Positions 18,601 to 26,006 of a stretch of 64,000 nucleotides of DNA are shown here, one piece after another. Position 1 is the first letter of the stretch. Each line of letters begins with the position of its first letter. The DNA is from Muribaculaceae bacterium (GTDB lineage: Bacteria; Bacillota; Clostridia; Lachnospirales; Lachnospiraceae): positions 62,001 through 126,000 of the forward strand of contig JAMPCA010000002.1 of NCBI GenBank assembly GCA_023666425.1. Direction: 5' to 3'. The notes beneath the pieces were generated by a model. It had not been told where the DNA came from and did not search any database. It was given only the letters and a program-made list of their open reading frames with translations. A program made the position numbers and the translations under genes.

Positions 18601-19629
18601 CTACATGACGTCTCTTGTGATGACTGTAACTCCGGTGTCCGTCTTTTGGTTTGTGTCCGTATAGGCTCCCTCAAGCGCCTGAACTGCAATCCTTACACCA
18701 TCGTAACCCATTGTCTCCGGGTTTTGCTGCATGGTAGCAAAAATCACGCCCTCTGAAACCAGCGAGAGCACTGCATCCGAGGTGTCAAATCCCACCACCA
18801 GTACATCGCTTCCCGCCTCCTTTGCCGCCTCTCCGGTCGCCAGGGTCGTCCCTTCGTTTGTACCAAAAAAGCCCACATACCCGGAGGCTAAACCGTCCGC
18901 CACCGCTCCCTTTACATTCCCTGCATCGTCCTGCATGAACACAGTATCCGCCAGTGTGTAGCCGCTGCCCTCAAAGGCACTGCGAAATCCCGTCTCCCTC
19001 GCCACGCAGGAGGCGGTGTCCGCTGTCACGCCAAACACGCCGATGGTGCCCTCTGCAATGCCCCTAGCCCGTAACTCCTCCATCATGGCATTCGCCGCCG
19101 TTGCCCCGGCCGCCTCGTTGTCCGTGGCAAGAGCGGTCACACAATCGTAAGAGGCCGCGCTGTCCACATAGACGATCTTACAGCCCGCCTCCGCCGCCTT
19201 CGCGAGACTCTGGTTCACGCCCTCCGCGCTGTTTGCGGCAATCAAAATGGCGTCCGCTCCGTCGCCCACTGCCTGATCGATGCAGGCACTCTGCAGCGCA
19301 TCGTCGTGGGAATCCGGCCCAATCCACTTGTAGGTGATTCCCCCGATTTCCCCTGCGGCCTTCTGACAGCCGGAGTCAATCGACTGCCAGTAGCTGTCCG
19401 TCATATCCATCGTGATTAAATAGACGGTGTACTCCCCGGAGGTATCTATGTTCTCTTCCCCCTCCGCTGTCCCGGAATCCGCCCGCTCTCCCTCCGGCGA
19501 GCCTGCGCTGTCAGTGACTGCCGCCTCCATCGGTGCATCCGGCATAATAATCTCCGGCGTCGTGCCGCTTCCGCAGCCCGTAAACAACAGCGCAGCCGTA
19601 AGTATGGTACCCAAAATTCTCTTTCGCAT
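18601..19629 (-). CDS. Periplasmic-binding-protein-like sugar-binding lipoprotein
   Basis: A 342-residue lipoprotein. The signal peptide ends in LFTGC with the lipidated Cys at residue 19. After a Ser/Glu-rich linker comes a type I solute-binding domain of the ribose/galactose class (TMDMTDSYWQSIDSGCQKAA; IDQAVGDGADAILIAAN; VVGFDTSDAVLSLV; ATMQQNPETMGYDGV). Usually such proteins feed an ABC permease, but none lies nearby; the partner gene encodes a chemoreceptor. Likely ligand is a sugar or autoinducer-like molecule. RBS GGGGGAG. Confidence 0.85.
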   Translation of the reverse strand: MRKRILGTILTAALLFTGCGSGTTPEIIMPDAPMEAAVTDSAGSPEGERADSGTAEGEENIDTSGEYTVYLITMDMTDSYWQSIDSGCQKAAGEIGGITYKWIGPDSHDDALQSACIDQAVGDGADAILIAANSAEGVNQSLAKAAEAGCKIVYVDSAASYDCVTALATDNEAAGATAANAMMEELRARGIAEGTIGVFGVTADTASCVARETGFRSAFEGSGYTLADTVFMQDDAGNVKGAVADGLASGYVGFFGTNEGTTLATGEAAKEAGSDVLVVGFDTSDAVLSLVSEGVIFATMQQNPETMGYDGVRIAVQALEGAYTDTNQKTDTGVTVITRDVM

Positions 19630-19666
19630 AAGCTCTCCCCCTTTGATATAATTGGTTGATGAGCTA

Positions 19667-19695
19667 ATTTTATCTTACTTTTACCTAAAAATCAA
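19667..19695 (-). promoter_or_regulatory. Promoter for the binding protein-chemoreceptor pair
   Basis: TTGATT (19690-19695), 17-base spacer, TAAAAT (19667-19672), minus strand, in an AT-rich stretch. The sequence AGCTAATTTT occurs at 19662 and again within a palindrome near 19731-19746, which could be operator sites. Confidence 0.6.
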
Positions 19696-19832
19696 TACAT
19701 TTTATTAAATAATTTAATTTTTATTATTTAAAATTAGCTAATTTTAATTATGGAATGCCTCCAGAAATTGGAATTCTGTTCATTTATGTCGGAACAAATC
19801 CATTTCATGCTCTGCTCCTTTACATACAAAAA

Positions 19833-19864
19833 GGACGCATAGATTTTTCATTTTCTATGCGCCC
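19833..19864 (-). terminator. Terminator of the acetyltransferase gene
   Basis: On the minus strand GCGCATAGA pairs with TCTATGCGT around an AT-rich loop, followed by CCTTTTTG. It lies about 55 bases past the acetyltransferase stop codon. Confidence 0.7.
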
Positions 19865-19919
19865 TGACGCTGTGATACTTATTATTGTGGTAAATAATTC
19901 CTTCCGACAAACAAGAAGT

Positions 19920-20372
19920 TTACAATTTCTTTTTCATACAAATGGAATCAGGCATATCTTTATATTGACCATAGTTCGGAATGACTTTATATCCAATTCT
20001 TCTATACAATGCCATTGCTGCCACAAGTGGTTCACCAGATTCCAAAATCAGATAGTGGTATCCCTGTTCTCTTGCAACATTTTCTAACAATTCCATTAGT
20101 TTGTTTGAAATACCTTTACCCCTATACGCCTGCTTAATAAAAACACGTTTTACTTCCGCACATTCATCATCATACTTTTTGAAACTGGCACTTCCAACCG
20201 GAATATCATCATCATACGCAACAATTACATCATAAATATCATCAAGCTGATTATATGGAATATATTCTGCCCGGTTTTCTTCTCCACCAACAAGTTCATT
20301 TAGAAAGTTATCCAAACCATGACATAATTCAATAAAATCATGGTTACTACCATCAGTATATATAAATCTCAT
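19920..20372 (-). CDS. GNAT family N-acetyltransferase
   Basis: A 150-residue acetyltransferase. The acetyl-CoA binding motif A is AEVKRVFIKQAYRGKGIS, followed by the helix KLMELLENVAREQGY and the AMALYRRIGYKVIPNYGQY segment of motif B. The substrate cannot be told. The reading frame extends to 20444, but ATG at 20372 begins the domain normally and has GAGGGA upstream. Base composition is visibly richer in AT than the flanking genes, suggesting acquisition by transfer. It is not in an operon. Confidence 0.85.
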   Translation of the reverse strand: MRFIYTDGSNHDFIELCHGLDNFLNELVGGEENRAEYIPYNQLDDIYDVIVAYDDDIPVGSASFKKYDDECAEVKRVFIKQAYRGKGISNKLMELLENVAREQGYHYLILESGEPLVAAMALYRRIGYKVIPNYGQYKDMPDSICMKKKL

Positions 20373-20567
20373 TTTTATCAGTCCCTCTGCTAACGATTTT
20401 TCCAGTTTGTAAAATTCCCAGTTTATTGAATACAATTCTACCACAACACTACTGATATTTCTATCAAATATTCCTTAAATTTTCATACTCACAATTCTTC
20501 CCCCTCCCCTTAGTCCTGCTGTCGGCTCTCGTTCTGTTCCACACGTTCAGGGTTGGCTCTGTAGTAG

Positions 20568-20684
20568 CTTAACCTGACAGATGTTCATTTTAACGCTATG
20601 ATGGAAACAGGATATAATCAGGCGAAGTCCGGCGAAGGACTGCCTGTTGACGAAGCCTTTGCCAAAATTCGAGAGGGTATTTGA
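20568..20684 (+). pseudogene. Remnant of RelB/DinJ-like antitoxin, N-terminus missing
   Basis: The plus strand is open for 38 codons before a TGA at 20682-20684, reading FNAMMETGYNQAKSGEGLPV and then DEAFAKIREGI. This matches the C-terminal toxin-binding tail of antitoxins partnered with ParE/RelE toxins. An in-frame TAG at 20565 and the lack of a start codon or DNA-binding domain show that the N-terminus is gone. It is followed three bases later by the remains of the toxin. Confidence 0.65.
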
Positions 20685-20686
20685 GT

Positions 20687-20893
20687 ATGCGGTATGAAGT
20701 GAAGCTGACCGCACAGGCAATCGGACAAATCGAGGAAACAGTGCAGTATATCTCCAAAACCCTGCTCACGCCGGAAACAGCGCAAAAATAGGCGGATACG
20801 CTGCAACGTGAAATTGGGAAATTAGATTCTATGCCGTCAAGATACCCGCTTACTGTATCGTTGCAGTATCCCTTGATTTTTCGGCATTTATAA
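20687..20893 (+). pseudogene. Broken ParE/RelE-family toxin
   Basis: ATG at 20687 begins MRYEVKLTAQAIGQIEETVQ and continues YISKTLLTPETAQK, a typical ParE/RelE N-terminus. Codon 35 is TAG (20789-20791) where relatives have Trp. Reading through gives ADTLQREIGKLDSMPSRYPLT, still family-like. After PLT the similarity stops abruptly and an unrelated tail ends at TAA (20891-20893), so the catalytic C-terminal half is lost. With the truncated antitoxin this is a dead type II toxin-antitoxin module. Confidence 0.7.
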
Positions 20894-20970
20894 GTCATTT
20901 GGGTACTATACAGGTACTACCAGCGCTGCTCTATCTCAGTTCAATAGCCTCCATTTTTCAATTTGACACT

Positions 20971-20999
20971 TGAATCATTTTCATAAATATGTTATAGTT
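20971..20999 (+). promoter_or_regulatory. Promoter of the putative antisense antitoxin RNA
   Basis: TTGAAT (20971-20976), 17-base spacer, TATAGT (20994-20999) on the plus strand, pointing at the holin-like toxin gene. Confidence 0.6.
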
Positions 21000-21005
21000 C
21001 AGACA

Positions 21006-21094
21006 TAAGAGAAGCAACCGCCCACAAAGTGGTTGACCTCCAGTAGCAGTAAAGCCTACCTTCACCGGGCAAGTGACAAGGTAGGCTTTTTTAT
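21006..21094 (+). ncRNA. Putative antisense RNA antitoxin opposing the holin-like toxin
   Basis: Transcription from the promoter at 20971-20999 would give an RNA of roughly 90 nt containing the small stem CAACC/GGTTG (21016-21035). It would end at a perfect hairpin, AAAGCCTACCTT/AAGGTAGGCTTT (21051-21089), followed by six T. It would be complementary to the 3' untranslated part and last codon of the toxin mRNA, as in TxpA/RatA and Fst-type type I systems. The RNA itself is inferred. Confidence 0.5.
21051..21092. terminator. Terminator hairpin shared by toxin mRNA and antisense RNA
   Basis: A perfect 12-bp stem (21051-21062 with 21078-21089), followed on the plus strand by TTTTTT. The toxin stop codon at 21091-21093 lies at its edge on the other strand. 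Confidence 0.75.
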
Positions 21095-21186
21095 TTTCGC
21101 TTGTTGTTCCTATCTATGTAGGCAAGCAGCGCAATCAGGAACGAACCGCCCAAAAACATCAGGCTTAAAACTTCGTATAAATCCAT
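21091..21186 (-). CDS. Holin-like toxin peptide of a type I toxin-antitoxin locus
   Basis: A 31-residue peptide beginning MDLYEVLSLMFLGGSFLIAL, then a short charged tail ending NNKRK. It has one membrane-spanning helix (about residues 7-24) and matches the small putative holin-like toxin family common in Clostridia. A strong AGGGGAGGTGGT lies before the ATG, and a near-perfect promoter lies 69 bases upstream. Facing it from the other strand is a probable antisense RNA that shares its terminator. Such peptides depolarise the membrane when overproduced. The size, hydrophobicity and gene layout are direct observations; toxicity is inferred. Confidence 0.75.
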   Translation of the reverse strand: MDLYEVLSLMFLGGSFLIALLAYIDRNNKRK

Positions 21187-21254
21187 CCGCACCACCTCCC
21201 CTCTTTTTCAAGTTTGGGAGGCTACCACCTTGCAACACGGTACTTATCTATTGC

Positions 21255-21283
21255 ATTATAGCATGAATTATTCCCTTCGACAA
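21255..21283 (-). promoter_or_regulatory. Promoter of the holin-like toxin gene
   Basis: TTGTCG (21278-21283), 17-base spacer, consensus TATAAT (21255-21260) on the minus strand. Confidence 0.75.
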
Positions 21284-21332
21284 CTTATATGATAATATTT
21301 CATTTCCCAACTCATTTTTTATCCTCAATTTT

Positions 21333-21641
21333 TCATCCCCAACCGTCTTCAAATTGCATCATTTCCCTCCTTAGTTTTTTCAGGCATATCCATTTTGCAG
21401 ATTTTGCCTTAATTATTTCGTTAATACGAATTAGCGATTTTAGGAAATAATCGTGGTCGCAGATATGGGTTCCCCATGCAGCAATTACCTCGTCTCCCTG
21501 TTTAATTCGTTCTGAAATATATCTCAGATTCTGCTCCACCAGAGCCGCGTTTTCTACTTTCGGATATTTGCTATCGAGTTCAGTCGCCCGCACCGGATAA
21601 ATGTTCAGCATGATATAGCCGTCTTTTATTCTATCCTCCAT
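21333..21641 (-). pseudogene. DUF1643 gene remnant
   Basis: The frame reads DGYIMLNIYPVRATELD followed by AAWGTHI and KWICLKK, characteristic of the C-terminal half of DUF1643 proteins, which are normally about 160 residues. The N-terminal half is absent. After KWICLKK the expected TKEG sequence continues in another frame and then meets a stop, so a frameshift and a 3' loss are also present. No convincing ribosome binding site precedes the ATG at 21641. Its position between the toxin locus and the transporter suggests insertion scar material. Confidence 0.55.
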
Positions 21642-21730
21642 ACAACTGTCACCGTGTCGGATACTTCCACATCATCCGGCTCAATATCCATATCGTAGCA
21701 ATCGGGAGCACATGATGTTTGTTGCTTCAT
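21626..21730 (-). CDS. Short ORF of unknown status
   Basis: A 34-codon frame beginning MKQQTSCAPDCYDMDIEPDD, starting one base past the stop codon of the upstream ATPase gene and overlapping the DUF1643 remnant in another frame. A GGAG lies eleven bases upstream. I do not recognise it; it may be a small operon-distal peptide or chance. Confidence 0.2.
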   Translation of the reverse strand: MKQQTSCAPDCYDMDIEPDDVEVSDTVTVVWRIE

Positions 21731-21731
21731 G

Positions 21732-22595
21732 CTACTGAACTCCGTCCGTCTCCCCGTGGCTGATGATAATTTTTTGCCCGCTGACAGACACCTTCACCCG
21801 GCTGCTTTCAATCCCCGCCGCGGCAAGAAGCTCCGGGCGCAGCTGGAGCCTGTGCGCCCTGTCCATGACCACATACTCCTCGTGCCCGCCGTCTGTAAAG
21901 CCCGCCCGGCTTCTCCTGAGCTGCTCCGTACTCACCTTTCCATCGGCAATCTGCACGATCCGGTCTACCTGCCTTGCCAGCGACATATCGTGGGTCACAA
22001 TCAGTATGGTAAGACCAAGCTTTTGGTTCAGTCCCCGAAACAGCTCCATAATCGTTTCTGCAGTTCTTGTATCTACTGCCCCCGTCGGCTCGTCGGCAAG
22101 GAGCAGCTTCGGCTCGTTCGCAAGAGACACCGCAATCGCCACCCGCTGCTGTTCTCCTCCGGACAGCTCCCGGGGATAGCGGTTTGCATAGCGTTCCATG
22201 CCCACCAGTGCAAGAAGCTCTTTCGCCCGCTTTCGTCTCTTCGCTTTCGGGCACCGCTCAAAACACATGGGAGCCTCCACATTTTCCAGTGCCGTCATAT
22301 AATAGAAAAGATTCCGCACACTCTTCTGCCACACAAAGCCCACGGTATGTCTCCGGTAGGCCTCCAGTTCCTCCTGCTTTAAGGAAGAAAGGTTCCTGCC
22401 CAGAAAGCAGAAACTTCCGGCTGTCGGACTCTCCAGCCCTCCAATAATATTTAGGAGGGTGCTTTTGCCGCTGCCGGATTTCCCGATCACCGCCATCATC
22501 TCACCCTCCTCCACTTTTAGATCAAGTCCCTCTAATGCCATGACTTTGCGCTCTCCCGCAGAATAGATTTTCACCAGACCCTCACACTCGATCAT
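21732..22595 (-). CDS. ABC transporter ATP-binding protein with C-terminal extension (export operon)
   Basis: A 287-residue ATPase of the MacB/LolD class. Walker A GKSGSGKST is at residues 38-46, the signature LSGGEQQRVAIAVSLANEP near residue 144, and Walker B LLLADEPTGAVD near residue 164; the H-loop is in VTHDMSLA. The last 60 or so residues extend past the normal domain and end RVKVSVSGQKIIISHGETD. It is the final gene of a nine-gene operon and one of two ATPases for a single large permease. Four bases of overlap with the preceding ATPase gene indicate coupling. Confidence 0.92.
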   Translation of the reverse strand: MIECEGLVKIYSAGERKVMALEGLDLKVEEGEMMAVIGKSGSGKSTLLNIIGGLESPTAGSFCFLGRNLSSLKQEELEAYRRHTVGFVWQKSVRNLFYYMTALENVEAPMCFERCPKAKRRKRAKELLALVGMERYANRYPRELSGGEQQRVAIAVSLANEPKLLLADEPTGAVDTRTAETIMELFRGLNQKLGLTILIVTHDMSLARQVDRIVQIADGKVSTEQLRRSRAGFTDGGHEEYVVMDRAHRLQLRPELLAAAGIESSRVKVSVSGQKIIISHGETDGVQ

Positions 22596-23248
22596 ACAAT
22601 CCCTCCATCAGCCATTTCATAGGTCACATCAGAAAACTCCATGAGATTCCTGTCATGGGTAGTCATTACAATTGCCGCTCCCTCCTTTTCGACCAGCTCC
22701 CGGAACAACTCCATGACCGCAAGCCCCGAGGCGGTATCCAGCGCCCCTGTCGGCTCGTCCGCAAACAATACCGCAGGGTGGTGGGCAATTGCCCTCGCAA
22801 TCGCCACCCGCTGCTGCTCTCCTCCGGAGAGTTCCAATGCCATATGGTTCAGCCGTCCGGCGAGTCCTACCCGCTCCATGAGCTCAAAAATCCGCGCTTT
22901 CCTGTCCCCCGTATATCCGGCAAGCCGCAGGGCAAACTCCACATTCTCGTACGCACTCATAACCGGAACTAAAGCCACCGACTGGAACACAAAGCCCATC
23001 CGTTTCTTCCGCAGCGCATCCCGTTTTGTATCGCTCATCTTTCCCAGTTTCTCCCCCAGAAACGTGACGCTTCCGCCGGAGGGCCGATCAAGCCCTCCCA
23101 GAATATTCAAAAGCGTCGTCTTGCCGGAGCCGCTGCGCCCCTTTAAAATCACAAGCGACTGCTCCCTGATGGTAAGGGACACGCCCCTGAGCACGGTCTG
23201 TTTTCCAAAGGAACGACATATATTTTCTGCAGATAAAACCGTTTTCAT
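22592..23248 (-). CDS. ABC transporter ATP-binding protein (export operon)
   Basis: A 218-residue ATPase of the MacB/LolD class. It has Walker A GRSGSGKTTLLNILGG, Q-loop KRMGFVFQSVALVP, signature LSGGEQQRVAIARAIAHHP, Walker B VLFADEPTGALD and H-loop TTHDRNL. Its ATG overlaps the stop codon of the permease gene by one base. With the next ATPase it could form a heterodimer driving the permease, or one of the two could serve another transporter. Confidence 0.94.
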   Translation of the reverse strand: MKTVLSAENICRSFGKQTVLRGVSLTIREQSLVILKGRSGSGKTTLLNILGGLDRPSGGSVTFLGEKLGKMSDTKRDALRKKRMGFVFQSVALVPVMSAYENVEFALRLAGYTGDRKARIFELMERVGLAGRLNHMALELSGGEQQRVAIARAIAHHPAVLFADEPTGALDTASGLAVMELFRELVEKEGAAIVMTTHDRNLMEFSDVTYEMADGGIV

Positions 23249-25995
23249 TATCCGTCCTCCCCCAGGCGCAGAGCCTGCGCTATTTTTAGTCTTGAAACCA
23301 TGTACATAAGCATCCCGGCGGCCGCAAGCATCAGCGCGGCCACAAGCACCCCAAGATACAACAGATCTGAAACATCTGTCTGCCAGCGGATGGGCAGATT
23401 GTGTCTGCCGGGCAGATACACCAGCGAAACAAGCGGCACGAACAGCCGGGATGCCAGCACACCAATCGCAGCTCCCGACAGCATCGCAAGAAATGAGCTA
23501 AAAAACTGCTCGATGAAGAGCATCCGCCAAATCTCCCCCCGTCTCACTCCCATCGCCCGATAGATGCCAAAGAGCATCTCCCTCTGTCGCATGGACATGC
23601 TCCAGTAGATGAAAAAGCCCGGCACGCATATCACAATGGAAATAAACAGACTGAAAACCAGCAGGGTATTCGTAATCTGCACCAGCGCCTGATTTTCACT
23701 CTCCTGCTGTGCCTCCTCCAGCGAGGTAAACTTTGCATCCTGCCCGTTCTCCCTAAGAAACGCAGACACTGTATCCTGGCCGCCGTCAGAGACGCGCATC
23801 CACAGCTCGTAGGGGGTCAGGCCGAACACGTTCACCGCCGTCGCATAGTTCATCACAACCAGATAATGCTCCTGCTCCACAATCTCTCCCCCGGCGTTCT
23901 CGGTATAGGTATAGCGCATAAAGCCCGGAAAATTGTCTACGATTCCACAGATTTCCCCCGTGGTCTGTCCCAGAGGCACATCCTCCATGCCCTCCACCGG
24001 CGTCATGCGCAGACAGCTGATGCTATCCCCGGTTTTTACCCCAAGCGCCTCGGCGGCGTTGGAGGATAACAGCACGCCATAGCGGCTCTGCGCCAGCGCA
24101 TTTAACGCATGGTACCAGTGTTCTTCCCCGGGAGCCTGGACAAGCCTTGCCGTCTCCCCGAATTCCTTCGTGTGAATTCCATAAAAGCTCACTAAGTCCA
24201 GACTTTTGCCCCCGGCGGAGATTTTTGCCGACTCATCCAAAATCACCCGGGTGATGTCTGCGCTCCCACTCTCCACCAGCTCCTGATACCGGCCGTAGTC
24301 CGGCTCCTCGTACCTCCAGTGAAGCACCCCTTCCGTTCCGGAATAGGATTTTCGCAGCGGAAAGCTCTCTGCATAGCGCAGGTCACATCCCGTCTCATAG
24401 CCGATGCGGCTCCTTCTGTTCTGGCTGACGGTGCGCGCCAGACTGGCATCGTAAATGGCGCCGGAAATCGTGAGAATCAAAAAAATTCCAATGACCGCCT
24501 GCTTATACCATGTGCGCCTCACCTGCAAAAAAGCGGCATATGCCACTGCAGACCACCGTTTTTTTCCGAGAAAATCTACAAAACGCACCAGAAGCCCGCA
24601 CAGACGAACCGCCAGAAGCCCGCACCCGGTCATAAAGAGCGAACTGCCCAGCAAAAGCATCGGATCCACCGGCTCTTTTCCGGCAAGCTGCAGCGCCAGC
24701 GGCTCCCGCTGTCTCTGGAAATTATACAAAAGATAGACCGAGAGCAGCACAAGAATCCCGTCCAGACAGCCCTTAAGCCACAGCGGCTTTTTAGCAATGC
24801 CTGCCGCCCTTTGCTTCACCACGGTAGTCTTTGCCAGACGCCATACGGGCGCCGTCACGAACAGCCCTGCAATCAGGCAGGCGGCCAGTCCCATTGCCGC
24901 CATGTCCATGGAAAAGGACGGATTTCCCATGGCTGCAGACAGCAGGCAGGACAGCCCGGTTCCCAAAAGCTCCGCAGGCGCTGCGAGCGCCAGCGCCCGC
25001 ATAAAATACAGACGCATGACCTGCCATGCCCCGGCTCCCCGGCTCCTGAGCACCGCGGTTTCTCCCGCCTCGGAATTGATAATCTGTGTGGACACCATGG
25101 ACAAAAATAAAAGAAGCAGCACAAAAGCCGGTATTGTCAGCGCCACAAGAATGCGCCGCACGGTCGCCATATCCTTCTCATAAGCGTTCAGCAGCTTTAT
25201 CAGGTTTGTGGAAAATCCAGCATCCGCATCTGCAAACTGCTGCAGATAAGAAAGATAAACAGAGGCCTTGCCGCTTGTAATCTGCCGGTAGTCCAGCATC
25301 TCAAAAAAATCGCAGGAGACGCTGGATATCCCCCAGTCGCGCAGCAGAAGATCCGCCGTATCCACAGATATGACCAGCTGCTTTTTCAGCTCCTCCAGGG
25401 TCAGGTTCCAGTAAGGTTCCGTGATATCCGCCTCCCTGCAGATTCCAGTGACCGTGAAGGTAAGCGTTTCTCCCCCTTCATTTACAATGTCGGGAAAACG
25501 GATAACCTCCCCCACGGTGAGGCCGTAAGCGTCCATCAGTGGCTCGCTGACCATGCAGGGCAAATGCTCCCATTCTCCCTCCTCCTCCAGCGTCAACATC
25601 CTGTCCTTTGCATCCGGCAGCACAGCAAAATTCAGGTAATAATTCCTCCCGCCAAGACTGGTCTCTGTCCTCCCGCCGTCCAGTGTAAGCACCGTCTGTA
25701 CCGCCACCGCATCTGCATCCACATATTCCCCCCATTTTTCCCCGTAGGCATAGAGCCGCTCCAACACCTGCCCGGCAGCGTCCGCCTCCCATTTGCCGCT
25801 TTTATGAAGCACTGCCGGAAAGCTGACGGAGTCCGCCTTTGCATCCGCGAACGCCTTTTGAAGCAGGCGGTCTCCCGCAATGCGAAGCAGCATGGGATAA
25901 CTGCTCCACAGTGCCGCAAACAGCGTCATACCGGCGAGAAGGCACAGATGCAGCCCCTTCTGCCCCCTGATTTTCTGCCATACAATTGCAAACAT
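23248..25995 (-). CDS. Large FtsX/MacB-type ABC transporter permease
   Basis: A 915-residue integral membrane protein. One helix lies near the N-terminus (CLLAGMTLFAALWSSYPM), then about 250 extracytoplasmic residues, then helix clusters around 325-480 and a block near 520. A second large extracytoplasmic region follows, and a C-terminal helix group includes SLFISIVICVPGFFIYWSMS. This is a doubled FtsX arrangement. The frame is open to 26127, but the ATG at 25995 has AGGAGAG six bases upstream and starts the conserved part. Such permeases are mechanotransmitters that expel peptides or lipids rather than import solutes. Confidence 0.88.
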   Translation of the reverse strand: MFAIVWQKIRGQKGLHLCLLAGMTLFAALWSSYPMLLRIAGDRLLQKAFADAKADSVSFPAVLHKSGKWEADAAGQVLERLYAYGEKWGEYVDADAVAVQTVLTLDGGRTETSLGGRNYYLNFAVLPDAKDRMLTLEEEGEWEHLPCMVSEPLMDAYGLTVGEVIRFPDIVNEGGETLTFTVTGICREADITEPYWNLTLEELKKQLVISVDTADLLLRDWGISSVSCDFFEMLDYRQITSGKASVYLSYLQQFADADAGFSTNLIKLLNAYEKDMATVRRILVALTIPAFVLLLLFLSMVSTQIINSEAGETAVLRSRGAGAWQVMRLYFMRALALAAPAELLGTGLSCLLSAAMGNPSFSMDMAAMGLAACLIAGLFVTAPVWRLAKTTVVKQRAAGIAKKPLWLKGCLDGILVLLSVYLLYNFQRQREPLALQLAGKEPVDPMLLLGSSLFMTGCGLLAVRLCGLLVRFVDFLGKKRWSAVAYAAFLQVRRTWYKQAVIGIFLILTISGAIYDASLARTVSQNRRSRIGYETGCDLRYAESFPLRKSYSGTEGVLHWRYEEPDYGRYQELVESGSADITRVILDESAKISAGGKSLDLVSFYGIHTKEFGETARLVQAPGEEHWYHALNALAQSRYGVLLSSNAAEALGVKTGDSISCLRMTPVEGMEDVPLGQTTGEICGIVDNFPGFMRYTYTENAGGEIVEQEHYLVVMNYATAVNVFGLTPYELWMRVSDGGQDTVSAFLRENGQDAKFTSLEEAQQESENQALVQITNTLLVFSLFISIVICVPGFFIYWSMSMRQREMLFGIYRAMGVRRGEIWRMLFIEQFFSSFLAMLSGAAIGVLASRLFVPLVSLVYLPGRHNLPIRWQTDVSDLLYLGVLVAALMLAAAGMLMYMVSRLKIAQALRLGEDG

Positions 25996-26006
25996 TACGA
26001 ACTCTC

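Noticed and set aside
20966-20999. TTGACA at 20965-20970 as the -35 box of the antisense RNA
   Set aside because: It would leave 23 bases to TATAGT; the TTGAAT at 20971 gives the normal 17.
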